Shown: positions 38,646 through 46,773 of the stretch, in pieces
How positions within the stretch are numbered: the first letter of the stretch is position 1
Layout of the letters: every line of letters starts with the position of its first letter
NCBI RefSeq assembly: GCF_012044895.1
Contig: NZ_CP050695.1
Coordinates: 2,696,501 to 2,760,500 of the forward strand
Length of the DNA stretch: 64,000 nt
Origin: Aquisalimonas sp. 2447
GTDB taxonomy: Bacteria; Pseudomonadota; Gammaproteobacteria; Nitrococcales; Aquisalimonadaceae
Direction: 5' to 3'
Translations under genes and position numbers: made by a program
Notes under the pieces: model-generated
What the model was told of the DNA's origin: nothing
The model's input: only the letters and a program-made list of their open reading frames with translations
The model's database searches: none

Positions 38646-39146
38646 TCAACCGCAGACACCAAGAAGGCAGCGCGCCAGTCGCTCCCCCGCGCTGTCATGA
38701 CCGACCACCCGCGCGCAGCGACCGTCGCCGTGGTCGGACAGGCCCACCTCCAGGCCCCAGGGCGGCATCACGCCAACGCCCCGTTCCGGCCACTCCACCA
38801 GCACCAGCACCCCGTCTGCCAGCTCATCACGCAACCCCAGAAAATCCAGTTCGCCGGGGTCCGCCAGGCGGTAGAGGTCCAGATGCAGCACCCTGCGATC
38901 GCCGAGGTCGTAGGGTTCCATCAAGGTGTAGGTCGGGCTGCGCACCGGCCCCGTGTGCCCGGCCGCCCGCAGCAGCCCTCGCACCAGGGTAGTCTTGCCC
39001 GCCCCCAGATCACCCTGCAGGGCAACCACGCATTGGCGGCCATCCCAGGCGCGCCAAAGGTCCGTGCCCAGCCCTGCGGTGGCGTCGGCATCCGGCAGGG
39101 CCAGCGTGTGTGGAGGCAACTCGGGCCGATCGGCAGAGTGTCTCAT
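38646..39146 (-). CDS. tsaE: tRNA threonylcarbamoyladenosine biosynthesis ATPase TsaE
   Basis: The 166-residue P-loop ATPase works with TsaB, TsaC and TsaD to make t6A37 in tRNAs reading A-starting codons. Walker A is GDLGAGKTT near 45; SPTYTLMEPY and the HLDLYRL motif follow, and VEWPERG near 118 is typical. The ATG overlaps the nnr stop (ATGA). The 114-base gap to amiC ends with an AT-rich patch. Confidence 0.96.
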   Translation of the reverse strand: MRHSADRPELPPHTLALPDADATAGLGTDLWRAWDGRQCVVALQGDLGAGKTTLVRGLLRAAGHTGPVRSPTYTLMEPYDLGDRRVLHLDLYRLADPGELDFLGLRDELADGVLVLVEWPERGVGVMPPWGLEVGLSDHGDGRCARVVGHDSAGERLARCLLGVCG

Positions 39147-40618
39147 GGCACCGGGTTCAACAACGGTCGCAGTTCCGGAAACAGGTCCGTCGCCAGCATG
39201 CCCCGTTCGCCGCGAAAAGCGGCGCGGTCACCGGCGGCGCCGTGGAGACAGCAGCCGGCCAGGGCGGCCTGCTCCGGGGTCATGCCCTGCGCCGCCAGAC
39301 CGCCGATGATTCCGGAGAGCACATCGCCCGTGCCACCGGTGGCCATGCCCGGATTGCCGTCGGTGCACACATGGGGCGCACGCTCCGGGCCTGCCACGAT
39401 GCTTCCGGCACCCTTGAGCAGGGCAACACCGCCATAGGCGTGACGCAGCCGGTCAACAGCGGCGAAGCGGTCCTGCTGCACCTCGGAAACACTGGCGCCC
39501 AACAGCCGGGCCGCTTCGCCCGGATGCGGCGTCAGTACCCAGTTGGCGCCTTGCCGTGGTGCGGCAGCCAGCAGATTCAGAGCGTCGGCATCGACCACCA
39601 GCGGCCCGTCAAAGCCGCACACGCCATTGAACAGCTCCTGTCCCCAGGCGCCCTGCCCGATCCCCGGCCCCACCACCACGACATCCACCGCTCCCAGGAG
39701 GCGTGGCAGTGCCGTCGTGTCGTGAACCATGAGTTCCGGTTGCGCCGCCAGATACCCGCTTGCGTGCTCGCCCCTGGTGACCACGCTGACCAGGCCCGCG
39801 CCGCTGCGGGCGGCGGCCCGGCCTGCCATGAGCGCAGCACCCGCCAGACCATGGTCACCACCGACCACCAGCACATGACCGTAGCGCCCTTTGTGGGCAT
39901 TCCGGGCCCGCCGCGGAAACCAGTGACGCAGGCCCTCGTAATCCGCGCGCCAGGCCACCGGCTCCATGCCGTCGTGCACCCCGGCCGGCACCTCCAGCCC
40001 AAAATACCGGATACGCCCCGCCTTTCCGGGCCCGTCGGCGGTAAGCAGTCCGGCCTTGAGGCCGATGAAGGTGGGCGTCAGGTCGGCGTTCACTGCATCC
40101 CCCAGCACCTGCCCGGTTGCTCCATGCAGCCCCGAGGGGATGTCCACGGCCACCACCGGCAGGTGGGAGGCGTTGATCGCCTGGACCGCGTCCAGATAAC
40201 GCCCCTCCACCGGACGCTCCAGACCGGTGCCCAGCATGGCATCGACAATCAGCTGCGCGCCGGCGGGCAGTTGGCCCTGGAACGGCCGCAACACGCCGCC
40301 GTTGTCCCGGAAGCGTGCTGCCATGGTGCCGGCATCGCCCTTCAGGCGCTCCGGGTCAGCAAGGTAGAGCACCTCCACCGGGCAGCCTTCGGCCCGCGCC
40401 AGCTCGGCGATCACGTAGCCATCACCGCCATTGTTGCCTGCGCCGCAGAGCACGACCAGATGCCGCCGCTCGGGCCACTGCTCGCGCAGAGCCCCGTAGG
40501 CGCAACCACCAGCCCGCTCCATCAGCGTGGCACCGGGAACGCCGAACTCCTGAATGGCGCGACGGTCCAGCTCGGCCACCTGGTCCGGACGATACAGTTC
40601 ACGGGGAAGTGCAGTCAT
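39143..40618 (-). CDS. nnr: Bifunctional NAD(P)H-hydrate epimerase / ADP-dependent dehydratase
   Basis: The 491-residue enzyme repairs hydrated NAD(P)H. The N-terminal epimerase domain (about 1-215) contains CGAGNNGGDGYV and VDIPSGLHG. The C-terminal ribokinase-like dehydratase domain (about 225-490) contains LTPHPGEAARLL, LLKGAGSIV and GMATGGTGDVLSG. It is the first gene of the nnr-tsaE-amiC-mutL-miaA series and is divergent from queG, as in E. coli. Confidence 0.97.
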   Translation of the reverse strand: MTALPRELYRPDQVAELDRRAIQEFGVPGATLMERAGGCAYGALREQWPERRHLVVLCGAGNNGGDGYVIAELARAEGCPVEVLYLADPERLKGDAGTMAARFRDNGGVLRPFQGQLPAGAQLIVDAMLGTGLERPVEGRYLDAVQAINASHLPVVAVDIPSGLHGATGQVLGDAVNADLTPTFIGLKAGLLTADGPGKAGRIRYFGLEVPAGVHDGMEPVAWRADYEGLRHWFPRRARNAHKGRYGHVLVVGGDHGLAGAALMAGRAAARSGAGLVSVVTRGEHASGYLAAQPELMVHDTTALPRLLGAVDVVVVGPGIGQGAWGQELFNGVCGFDGPLVVDADALNLLAAAPRQGANWVLTPHPGEAARLLGASVSEVQQDRFAAVDRLRHAYGGVALLKGAGSIVAGPERAPHVCTDGNPGMATGGTGDVLSGIIGGLAAQGMTPEQAALAGCCLHGAAGDRAAFRGERGMLATDLFPELRPLLNPVP

Positions 40619-40625
40619 GGTGACG

Positions 40626-40677
40626 AGTATAACGGTGGTCTCCGCCTATGGGGACCGCCTGCCGTGGGCGGTACAAT
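40626..40677. promoter_or_regulatory. Divergent -10 boxes for nnr and queG, possibly leaderless
   Basis: In the 65-base gap, TATACT (minus strand, 40631-40626) lies 7 bases before the nnr ATG and TACAAT (plus strand, 40672-40677) lies 6 bases before the queG ATG. A start about 7 bases after each -10 box would place the first nucleotide at or next to the start codon. Neither gene has a clear Shine-Dalgarno sequence. The -35 regions match poorly. Confidence 0.4.
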
Positions 40678-40683
40678 GCCGCC

Positions 40684-41775
40684 ATGAACCACGTGGGCAA
40701 AGACACCAGCGCTGAACTGGATATGCAGACGCTTGCCGGGCGTATACGGCGATGGGGCCGGGAACTGGGGTTCCAGGAGGTCGGGATCACGGACACGGAC
40801 CTGGGGCCCACCGAGGAGCGGCTGGAGGCCTGGCTGGCGGACGGGCGCCACGGCACCATGGAGTGGATGGCCCGCCACGGCCGCAAGCGGACCCGCCCTG
40901 AAGACCTGGTGCCCGGGACGCACCGCGTGATCAGCGTGCGCATGGACTACCACCCCGGGCACCAGGCTGCATCCGCCGACACCACCCTGGACGACCCCGG
41001 CAAGGCCTTCGTCTCCCGCTACGCCCTGGGGCGGGACTACCACAAGCTCATGCGCAAACGACTGCAGCGCCTGGCCTCATGGATCGAGGCGGAGACCGGG
41101 AGCCGCGGCTATCGCGCCTTCGTGGACAGCGCCCCGGTGATGGAAAAGCCGCTTGCGGAAAAGGCTGGCCTGGGATGGATCGGCAAGCATACGCTGCTGC
41201 TGAACCATCGCGCCGGCTCGTGGTTCTTCCTCGGCGAGATCTACACCGATCTGCCCCTGCCCGTGGACACCCCGGGTACGGATCACTGCGGCAGCTGCCG
41301 CGCATGCATCGACATCTGCCCCACCGGCGCCATCACCGGCCCCTATCAGCTGGACGCGCGGCTGTGCGTGTCCTACCTCACCATCGAGCACCAGGGCAGT
41401 ATCCCGGAGGAGTTGCGGCCGCTGATGGGCAACCGCATCTTCGGCTGTGACGACTGCCAGATGGTCTGCCCCTGGAACAAGTTCGCCCGGCCCACGGATG
41501 AGGCGGACTTTCACCCGCGCCACGGCCTGGATACGGCGGCGTTGATCGCCCTGTTCGCCTGGGACGAGGCGACCTTCCTGGCGCGCACCGAGGGTTCGGC
41601 CATTCGCCGGCTGGGACACCACCGCTGGCTGCGGAACATCGCCGTGGCCCTTGGCAATGCCCCCTCCACCCCGGAGGTATGCGATGCCCTGCTGGCCCGA
41701 CGCGACCACCCGGATGACGTGGTCAGGGAGCATGTAGGCTGGGCCCTGGCCCGGCACGGCGAACAGGGCCTGTAG
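40684..41775 (+). CDS. queG: Epoxyqueuosine reductase QueG
   Basis: The 363-residue cobalamin and 4Fe-4S enzyme reduces epoxyqueuosine to queuosine in tRNA. It has EVGITDTDL near 35, the MDWMARH-like EWMARHG, the conserved DSAPVMEKPLAEKAG segment near 155, the ferredoxin-type cluster motif CGSCRACIDICPTGAI near 200 and a second CDDCQMVCPWN. A short C-terminal HEAT-like region follows. The ATG at 40684 was used; an ATG at 40723 would also keep the domain. Confidence 0.97.
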   Translation: MNHVGKDTSAELDMQTLAGRIRRWGRELGFQEVGITDTDLGPTEERLEAWLADGRHGTMEWMARHGRKRTRPEDLVPGTHRVISVRMDYHPGHQAASADTTLDDPGKAFVSRYALGRDYHKLMRKRLQRLASWIEAETGSRGYRAFVDSAPVMEKPLAEKAGLGWIGKHTLLLNHRAGSWFFLGEIYTDLPLPVDTPGTDHCGSCRACIDICPTGAITGPYQLDARLCVSYLTIEHQGSIPEELRPLMGNRIFGCDDCQMVCPWNKFARPTDEADFHPRHGLDTAALIALFAWDEATFLARTEGSAIRRLGHHRWLRNIAVALGNAPSTPEVCDALLARRDHPDDVVREHVGWALARHGEQGL

Positions 41776-41790
41776 GCGACTGCCCCGGGG

Positions 41791-42663
41791 TCAGCTCCCC
41801 TCGGTGACGATGTCGGCAACTTCGATGTTGTCGATCAGGCGCGCCCGCCCCAGGTGCACCGCCGCCAGCACCACCAGATCGTTGGCGGGCAGATCCGGCA
41901 CCGGCTCGGAGAGATCCGCTCGGCGCCGAATGCTGACGTAGTCCGGCAACATGCCCGCCGTGGCCAGCTCGCGCCAGCCGTCGCTCTCCAGCATGCCGAA
42001 ATCCCGCTCGCCAGCGGCCAGGGCCTCTGCCAGCCGGCGAAGGCAACGGTAGAGCGCAGGCGCGAGCTCCCGCTGGGCAGGTTCCAGGTAGGCGTTGCGG
42101 GAACTCATGGCCAGGCCGTCGTATTCCCGGGCCGTCGGTGAGCCGATGATTTCCACCGGCATGTTCAGGTCCGTGACCATTCGCCGAATGACCTGGAACT
42201 GCTGGAAGTCCTTGCGCCCGAACACCGCGCAGTCCGGGACCACCATGTTGAACAGCTTGCACACCACCGTGGCAACGCCGGTGAAGTGGCCGGGACGGTA
42301 GGCACCGCAAAGAATCTCGGACAGCCCCGGAACGTGCACCGTGGCCAAGTGGTCCAGACCACGCGGGTAGACCTCTGCCACGGTGGGATTGAACAGCAGG
42401 TCGGCGAGCTCCTCCCGGAGCAGCTCGCTGTCACGCTCCATGGTGCGCGGATAACTTTCGAAGTCCTCCCCCGGCGCGAACTGGGTGGGATTGACGAAAA
42501 TGCTGACCACGACCCGGTCGCTCACCCGGCGGGCATGGCGCACCAGCCGCAGATGACCCTCGTGCAGATTGCCCATGGTGGGCACGAACCCCACCTTCAG
42601 GCCCTGCGACTGCCACGCCCGCACCTGGGCACGCACGGCATCGATCTGGCGCTCTGTCTCCAT
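41791..42663 (-). CDS. panC: Pantothenate synthetase (pantoate-beta-alanine ligase)
   Basis: The 290-residue enzyme joins pantoate and beta-alanine using ATP. The adenylation motifs TMGNLHEGH (the HIGH equivalent), FVNPTQF, FGRKDFQQ and the KMSKS-like MSSRNAYL are intact. The ATG at 42663 is 10 bases downstream of the panB stop, and the open extension to 42852 overlaps panB and is rejected. It is the last gene of the pcnB-folK-kinase-panB-panC operon. Confidence 0.98.
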   Translation of the reverse strand: METERQIDAVRAQVRAWQSQGLKVGFVPTMGNLHEGHLRLVRHARRVSDRVVVSIFVNPTQFAPGEDFESYPRTMERDSELLREELADLLFNPTVAEVYPRGLDHLATVHVPGLSEILCGAYRPGHFTGVATVVCKLFNMVVPDCAVFGRKDFQQFQVIRRMVTDLNMPVEIIGSPTAREYDGLAMSSRNAYLEPAQRELAPALYRCLRRLAEALAAGERDFGMLESDGWRELATAGMLPDYVSIRRRADLSEPVPDLPANDLVVLAAVHLGRARLIDNIEVADIVTEGS

Positions 42664-42673
42664 GGGATACCCG

Positions 42674-43489
42674 TCAGAAGGTGTGTTCCGGCAGCGGGAA
42701 ACGGCCCTCGCGGACCGCGCTGACGTAGGCCTCCACCGCTCCCTGGATGGTCTCAGCGTCGTCCATGAAATCGTGCGAGAACTTCGGCGTCTTGCCCGGC
42801 GTGATGCCGAGGATGTCCTGCAACACCAGGATCTGGCCGTCGGTATCGGCACCGGCGCCGATGCCGATCACCGGCACCGACACTTCCTGGGTGACGCGGG
42901 CCGCCACGGTGGCGGGGACGCATTCCAGCAGGATCATGTCCGCGCCCGCCTCCGCCAGCGCCCGGGCATCACTGACCATAGCGTCGGCGGCCGCCGCATC
43001 CTTGCCCTGGACCCGGTAGCCACCCAGCTTGTGCACCGACTGCGGCTGCAGACCCAGGTGGGCGCACACCGGCACGCCGGCCCCGCTGAGGCGGCTGACT
43101 GCCTCCACCTGCTCACGCCCACCCTCGAGCTTGATCATCTGCGCACCCGCCTCTTTCATCATGCGCGCACCGTTGCGCAGGGCATCGTCGACAGTGGCAT
43201 GGCTCATGAACGGCATGTCCACCATCAGCAGCGCCCGTGGGCGCGCCGCGGCAACGCAGCGGGCATGGTAGATGAGGTCTTCCATGGTCACGGACAGAGT
43301 GGTCTCGCGGCCCTGCATGGTCATGCCCAGAGAGTCCCCGACCAGGATCACGTCGACGCCCGCCGCATCCGTCACGGCGGCGAAGGAGTAGTCGTAGGCG
43401 GTCAGACAGGCAATCTTGTCACCCGCGGCCTTCATTTTTGCCAGGCTGGCGACAGTGACGGGGCGCTTGCGGGATTCACCGGCGTACAT
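42674..43489 (-). CDS. panB: 3-methyl-2-oxobutanoate hydroxymethyltransferase
   Basis: The 271-residue enzyme transfers a hydroxymethyl group from methylene-THF to ketoisovalerate, the first step to pantothenate. It contains ACLTAYDYSFA, VGDSLGM with metal-binding Asp, MVDMPFMSH, IKLEGG and HLGLQPQSVHKLGGY. The ATG at 43489 is correctly spaced from GGAG; a GTG two codons upstream is less likely. Confidence 0.98.
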   Translation of the reverse strand: MYAGESRKRPVTVASLAKMKAAGDKIACLTAYDYSFAAVTDAAGVDVILVGDSLGMTMQGRETTLSVTMEDLIYHARCVAAARPRALLMVDMPFMSHATVDDALRNGARMMKEAGAQMIKLEGGREQVEAVSRLSGAGVPVCAHLGLQPQSVHKLGGYRVQGKDAAAADAMVSDARALAEAGADMILLECVPATVAARVTQEVSVPVIGIGAGADTDGQILVLQDILGITPGKTPKFSHDFMDDAETIQGAVEAYVSAVREGRFPLPEHTF

Positions 43490-43522
43490 AGGCACTCCGT
43501 GGTTCAGGGAAATCGGGAACGA

Positions 43523-44173
43523 TCAGGCGATGGGCGCCGGATTGAAGAAATGACGCCCGCTGCGGATGGTCCGCAGGCGCTCAAGCAGCTGCCAGTAATC
43601 GCCGTCGTTGCTGACAAGGTCGATCTCCGCGGCGTTGACGATCAACAGCGGAGCCCGGTCATAGTGGTGGAAGAACTCCACGTAGGCATCGCTGAGCCGC
43701 TGCAGATACTCGGCATCAATGCGTTGCTCGGCCTCGATGCCGCGCTTGCGCACGCGCTCCATGAGCACGCTCACCGGCGCCTGCAGATAGATCACCAGAT
43801 CCGGCGGTTGCACCTCCGGCGCCAGATGATTGTAAACCCGTTCGTACAGCTCGAACTCCTCCGGGGTCAGGGTGAGCTGGGCGAACAGCCGGTCCTTCTC
43901 GAACAGGAAGTCGGCAATGCGCGTGGTCTCGAACAGGTCGGCCTGCCGAAGCCCCCGCAGCTGCTCGGCCCGCTGCATGAGAAAGTGCATCTGCGTGGCG
44001 AACGCGGCATCCCGGGGATTCTCGTAGAAACGCTCCAGGAATGGGTTGTCTTCGGCGCCTTCCAGCAACAGTTCGCTGCCGAAACTGCCGGCAAGCCGCC
44101 GCGCCAGCGTCGTCTTGCCCACACCGATGGGCCCTTCCACCACCACGTATGCCGGGTCGTTGTGTTCAGCCAT
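43523..44173 (-). CDS. Deoxynucleoside kinase-family protein
   Basis: The 216-residue protein has P-loop VEGPIGVGKTTLA at about 12-24, ENPFLERFYENP-like sequence (DNPFLERFYE), the DRLFAQL motif and lid ERVRKRGIEAEQ, all typical of the dCK/dGK/TK2-like deoxynucleoside kinase family. It would phosphorylate deoxynucleosides for salvage, with specificity unresolved. This gene between folK and panB is a frequent arrangement in Gammaproteobacteria. The start overlaps folK by 8 bases. Confidence 0.88.
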   Translation of the reverse strand: MAEHNDPAYVVVEGPIGVGKTTLARRLAGSFGSELLLEGAEDNPFLERFYENPRDAAFATQMHFLMQRAEQLRGLRQADLFETTRIADFLFEKDRLFAQLTLTPEEFELYERVYNHLAPEVQPPDLVIYLQAPVSVLMERVRKRGIEAEQRIDAEYLQRLSDAYVEFFHHYDRAPLLIVNAAEIDLVSNDGDYWQLLERLRTIRSGRHFFNPAPIA

Positions 44174-44687
44174 CAGCGACCGCCACTGTCGTACCGTCTG
44201 TCCGTATTCGCTGCAGGCCGGCCGCCGGACACACGCACAGCAGTTCCTGCAACGACCCCATGCCCGGGATGTGCAACCCCGGCGCCAGTTCGGCGAGAGG
44301 ATACAGCACAAACGCGCGCGCATGTATACCGGGGTGCGGTACCTGCAAGCGGGGGCTGTTGATCACCGCATCACCGAACAGCAGCAGATCCAGATCCAGC
44401 GTCCGCGGCCCCCAGCGCCGGCCGCGGCGCCGTGCCTGGGCCTGCTCCTGCGCCAGCAGCACGTCCAGCACCGCCTCCGCACCGAGCATGGTAGTCACCT
44501 GCATGACGGCATTGATGAAGTCAGGTTGATCCGGCGGGCCCATGGGGGGGCTGGTGTACAGACTGGATACCGCCTCGACCTGCAGGCCATCAGTCCGCCC
44601 AAGCGCCGCGGCGGCGGCACGAACCTGGGCCTGCGGGTCATCCAGATTGCTGCCCAGACCGATCCAGGCAGTGGTTGTGCCGGTCAT
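44166..44687 (-). CDS. folK: 6-hydroxymethyl-7,8-dihydropterin pyrophosphokinase
   Basis: The 173-residue enzyme transfers pyrophosphate from ATP to hydroxymethyl-dihydropterin in folate synthesis. It includes the IGLGSNLDDP start, SSLYTSPPMGPPDQPDF in part, the RRWGPRTLDLDLLLFG motif and PHPGIHARAFVLYPLAEL in part. It is coupled to pcnB by a TAATG junction and to the kinase by an 8-base overlap. Confidence 0.98.
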   Translation of the reverse strand: MTGTTTAWIGLGSNLDDPQAQVRAAAAALGRTDGLQVEAVSSLYTSPPMGPPDQPDFINAVMQVTTMLGAEAVLDVLLAQEQAQARRRGRRWGPRTLDLDLLLFGDAVINSPRLQVPHPGIHARAFVLYPLAELAPGLHIPGMGSLQELLCVCPAAGLQRIRTDGTTVAVADG

Positions 44688-46027
44688 TATTCCGGCGTTT
44701 CCGGCGCCTCGTTGCGCCGCGGCCGACGGCGCCGACGACGGCGCTTCTTCGGCGCCCCGTCTTCCCCCGTCGGCGCCTTCTCGGCTTCACCATCTCCCTG
44801 CTGCATCGCCGTCCAGCGATCGGCCAGTTCCTGGGGCGCATCCCCCGCGGCGGCACGAATGAGCAGGAAGTCATAGGCGGCGCGGAACCGCGGATGGGAC
44901 AGCAGTCGCCGTGCCCGCTTGCCCTGGTAGCGCTCCAGCCGCGGCTGCAGCAGCATGATCTCGCGCATGGGCACGCTGAAACGCTTGGGAATCGCCACCC
45001 GCTCCAGTTGCTGCCCCACCACCTCGGCGATGGCCTCCTGTAGCGCCTGAGCCGGCGACAGACTGTCGTCTGCGGCCAGCACCTCGCTCCGTTCGGTGAC
45101 ACGGGGCCACAGCAGCGCCGCGAACAGGAACGCCGGTGTCACCGGCTTGTCCTCGTTCACACGCCGATCGGTATTCTCCAGCGCACGCAGGATGAAGAGG
45201 TCCCAGACTTCGCCACGGTCGCCGCCCAGAACCGCCTCCGTCTGCGGGAACAGGTGACCGAACAGGCCGTACTGGCGAAGAATGGAGAACGTTGCCGCCC
45301 CGGCCCCGGCCATCAGCAGTTTCATGACCTCGTCGAACAGGCGCGCCTGGGGGACGTGATCCAGCAGTTCGGCCATCTCCGGTATGGGCGCGCCGGTGGC
45401 CTCGTCGATGCGGAAACCGAGCTTGGCGGCAAACCGCGCCGCCCGCAGCATGCGTACCGGATCCTCCCGGTAGCGGGTGGCCGGATCGCCGATGAGCCGC
45501 ACTCTGCCCTCCTCGAGGTCCTTGAGGCCGTTGGCGAAATCCACCACGGAGAAATCGGCAATGCTGTAGTAGAGGGAGTTGATGGTGAAGTCACGCCGGA
45601 AAGCGTCCTCCTCCACCGTCCCGTAGACGTTGTCACGCAGGATGCGTCCGTCCTCGATCTCCACGTCGCCGTCGTTGTCATCGGCATCCGGATCGTGGAG
45701 GGCGCGGAAGGTAGCAACCTCGATGATCTCGCGACCGAAGTGAACGTGTGCGAGCCGGAATCGGCGGCCGATCAGACGGCAGTTACGGAACAAGTCCTTG
45801 ACGTCCTCCGGGCGCGCATCGGTGGCGATATCGAAGTCCTTGGGTTCGCGCCCCAGCGACAGATCGCGCACACCACCACCCACTAGGTACGCCTCGAAAC
45901 CGGCGTTGTGCAGCCGGTAGAGCACCTTGAGGGCCTTGTCGCTGATGTTCTTGCGGGAGACCTGATGGTCCTCCCGGGGAATGACGCGAATGCCCGCGCG
46001 TAGTTCCTCGAGTTCCTGTTCTGTCAC
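44687..46027 (-). CDS. pcnB: Polynucleotide adenylyltransferase (poly(A) polymerase I)
   Basis: The 446-residue enzyme adds poly(A) tails that promote RNA decay. The class II nucleotidyltransferase signature VGGGVRDLSLGREPKDFDIAT in part (LGREPKDFDIAT) has the two catalytic Asp residues, and RRDFTINSLYY and RYREDPVRMLRAARFA in part distinguish it from CCA-adding enzymes. The C terminus is an Arg/Lys-rich RNA-binding tail. A GTG at 46027 begins the family region; no ATG is available before the tRNA-Glu promoter region, so the start is the least certain part. Confidence 0.94.
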   Translation of the reverse strand: MTEQELEELRAGIRVIPREDHQVSRKNISDKALKVLYRLHNAGFEAYLVGGGVRDLSLGREPKDFDIATDARPEDVKDLFRNCRLIGRRFRLAHVHFGREIIEVATFRALHDPDADDNDGDVEIEDGRILRDNVYGTVEEDAFRRDFTINSLYYSIADFSVVDFANGLKDLEEGRVRLIGDPATRYREDPVRMLRAARFAAKLGFRIDEATGAPIPEMAELLDHVPQARLFDEVMKLLMAGAGAATFSILRQYGLFGHLFPQTEAVLGGDRGEVWDLFILRALENTDRRVNEDKPVTPAFLFAALLWPRVTERSEVLAADDSLSPAQALQEAIAEVVGQQLERVAIPKRFSVPMREIMLLQPRLERYQGKRARRLLSHPRFRAAYDFLLIRAAAGDAPQELADRWTAMQQGDGEAEKAPTGEDGAPKKRRRRRRRPRRNEAPETPE

Positions 46028-46038
46028 GGATTCCAAGC

Positions 46039-46066
46039 TTGAGCCAGTGAAGTGAGCGCGTATAAT
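46039..46066 (+). promoter_or_regulatory. Promoter of tRNA-Glu(CUC)
   Basis: TTGAGC (46039-46044), a 16-base spacer and a perfect TATAAT (46061-46066) lie about 55 bases before the tRNA. The same AT-rich patch read on the other strand gives TATTAT, which could serve pcnB. Confidence 0.7.
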
Positions 46067-46126
46067 AGCACCCTCACCGTGGTGGAAGAGAACCCGTCCG
46101 CCATAGGTGTCCCTGAATGCAAGCAC

Positions 46127-46202
46127 GCTCCCATCGTCTAGCGGTCCAGGACGCCGCCCTCTCACGGCGGAAACCGGGGTTCAAGTCCCCGTGGGAGCGC
46201 CA
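46127..46202 (+). tRNA. tRNA-Glu (anticodon CUC)
   Basis: This 76-base tRNA has acceptor stem GCTCCCA/TGGGAGC, anticodon loop CTCTCAC (CTC), T-arm GGTTCAAGTCC, discriminator G and an encoded CCA. It reads GAG, an isoacceptor absent from E. coli. A 29-base gap separates it from the RDD gene, which may be read from the same promoter. Confidence 0.96.
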
Positions 46203-46231
46203 TATGCCCAACGCTTGACCGTCGCCAGCCC

Positions 46232-46738
46232 ATGAACGCGTCCACCATTGAGACATCCGAACCCGGCCTGATGCGCCGGCTGGCGTCCCTGACCTACGAT
46301 TCCATGCTGGTCTTCGCCGTGCTGATGGCGGCCACGGCCCTGCTGCTGCCGATTACCGGCGGCGAGGCGATGGACGGCCTCGGTCCCGCCACCTTCCTCT
46401 ATCAGGCGTATCTGCTGCTGGTGGTGTTCGGCTTCTTTGCCATGTGCTGGACCCACGGCGGCCAGACCCTGGGCATGCGAGCGTGGCGGATCCGGCTGGT
46501 TCTGGCCGACGGCAGCCCGGTGCAGCTACGCGAGGCGGCCATGCGCTATGCGGCGGCCCTGCTGACCTGGATCCCGCTGGCACTGATCCTGCTCTGGACC
46601 CACCAGCACGGCCTCATTGGAATGGCCTCCGTGCCAGTGATGGGCGTGTTCGTTTGGAGTCTCGGCGGGAAGGGGCGGCTGGCCTGGCACGACCGGCTGG
46701 CCGGAACACGCCTGATCGTCATGCCCAAGGGACAGTGA
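46232..46738 (+). CDS. RDD family membrane protein
   Basis: The 168-residue protein shows three or four hydrophobic helices. The conserved Arg in the first helix region (MRRLASLTYDSMLV) with Asp23, GQTLGMRAWRIRLV in the middle and the C-terminal WHDRLAGTRLI motif define the RDD family. The function is unknown, with some members proposed as ion exchangers. It converges with lptG; 35 bases separate them and contain no clear terminator. Confidence 0.88.
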   Translation: MNASTIETSEPGLMRRLASLTYDSMLVFAVLMAATALLLPITGGEAMDGLGPATFLYQAYLLLVVFGFFAMCWTHGGQTLGMRAWRIRLVLADGSPVQLREAAMRYAAALLTWIPLALILLWTHQHGLIGMASVPVMGVFVWSLGGKGRLAWHDRLAGTRLIVMPKGQ

Positions 46739-46773
46739 TCGAGAGTCCACTCACCCGTCACGGCAGTTAGGCG

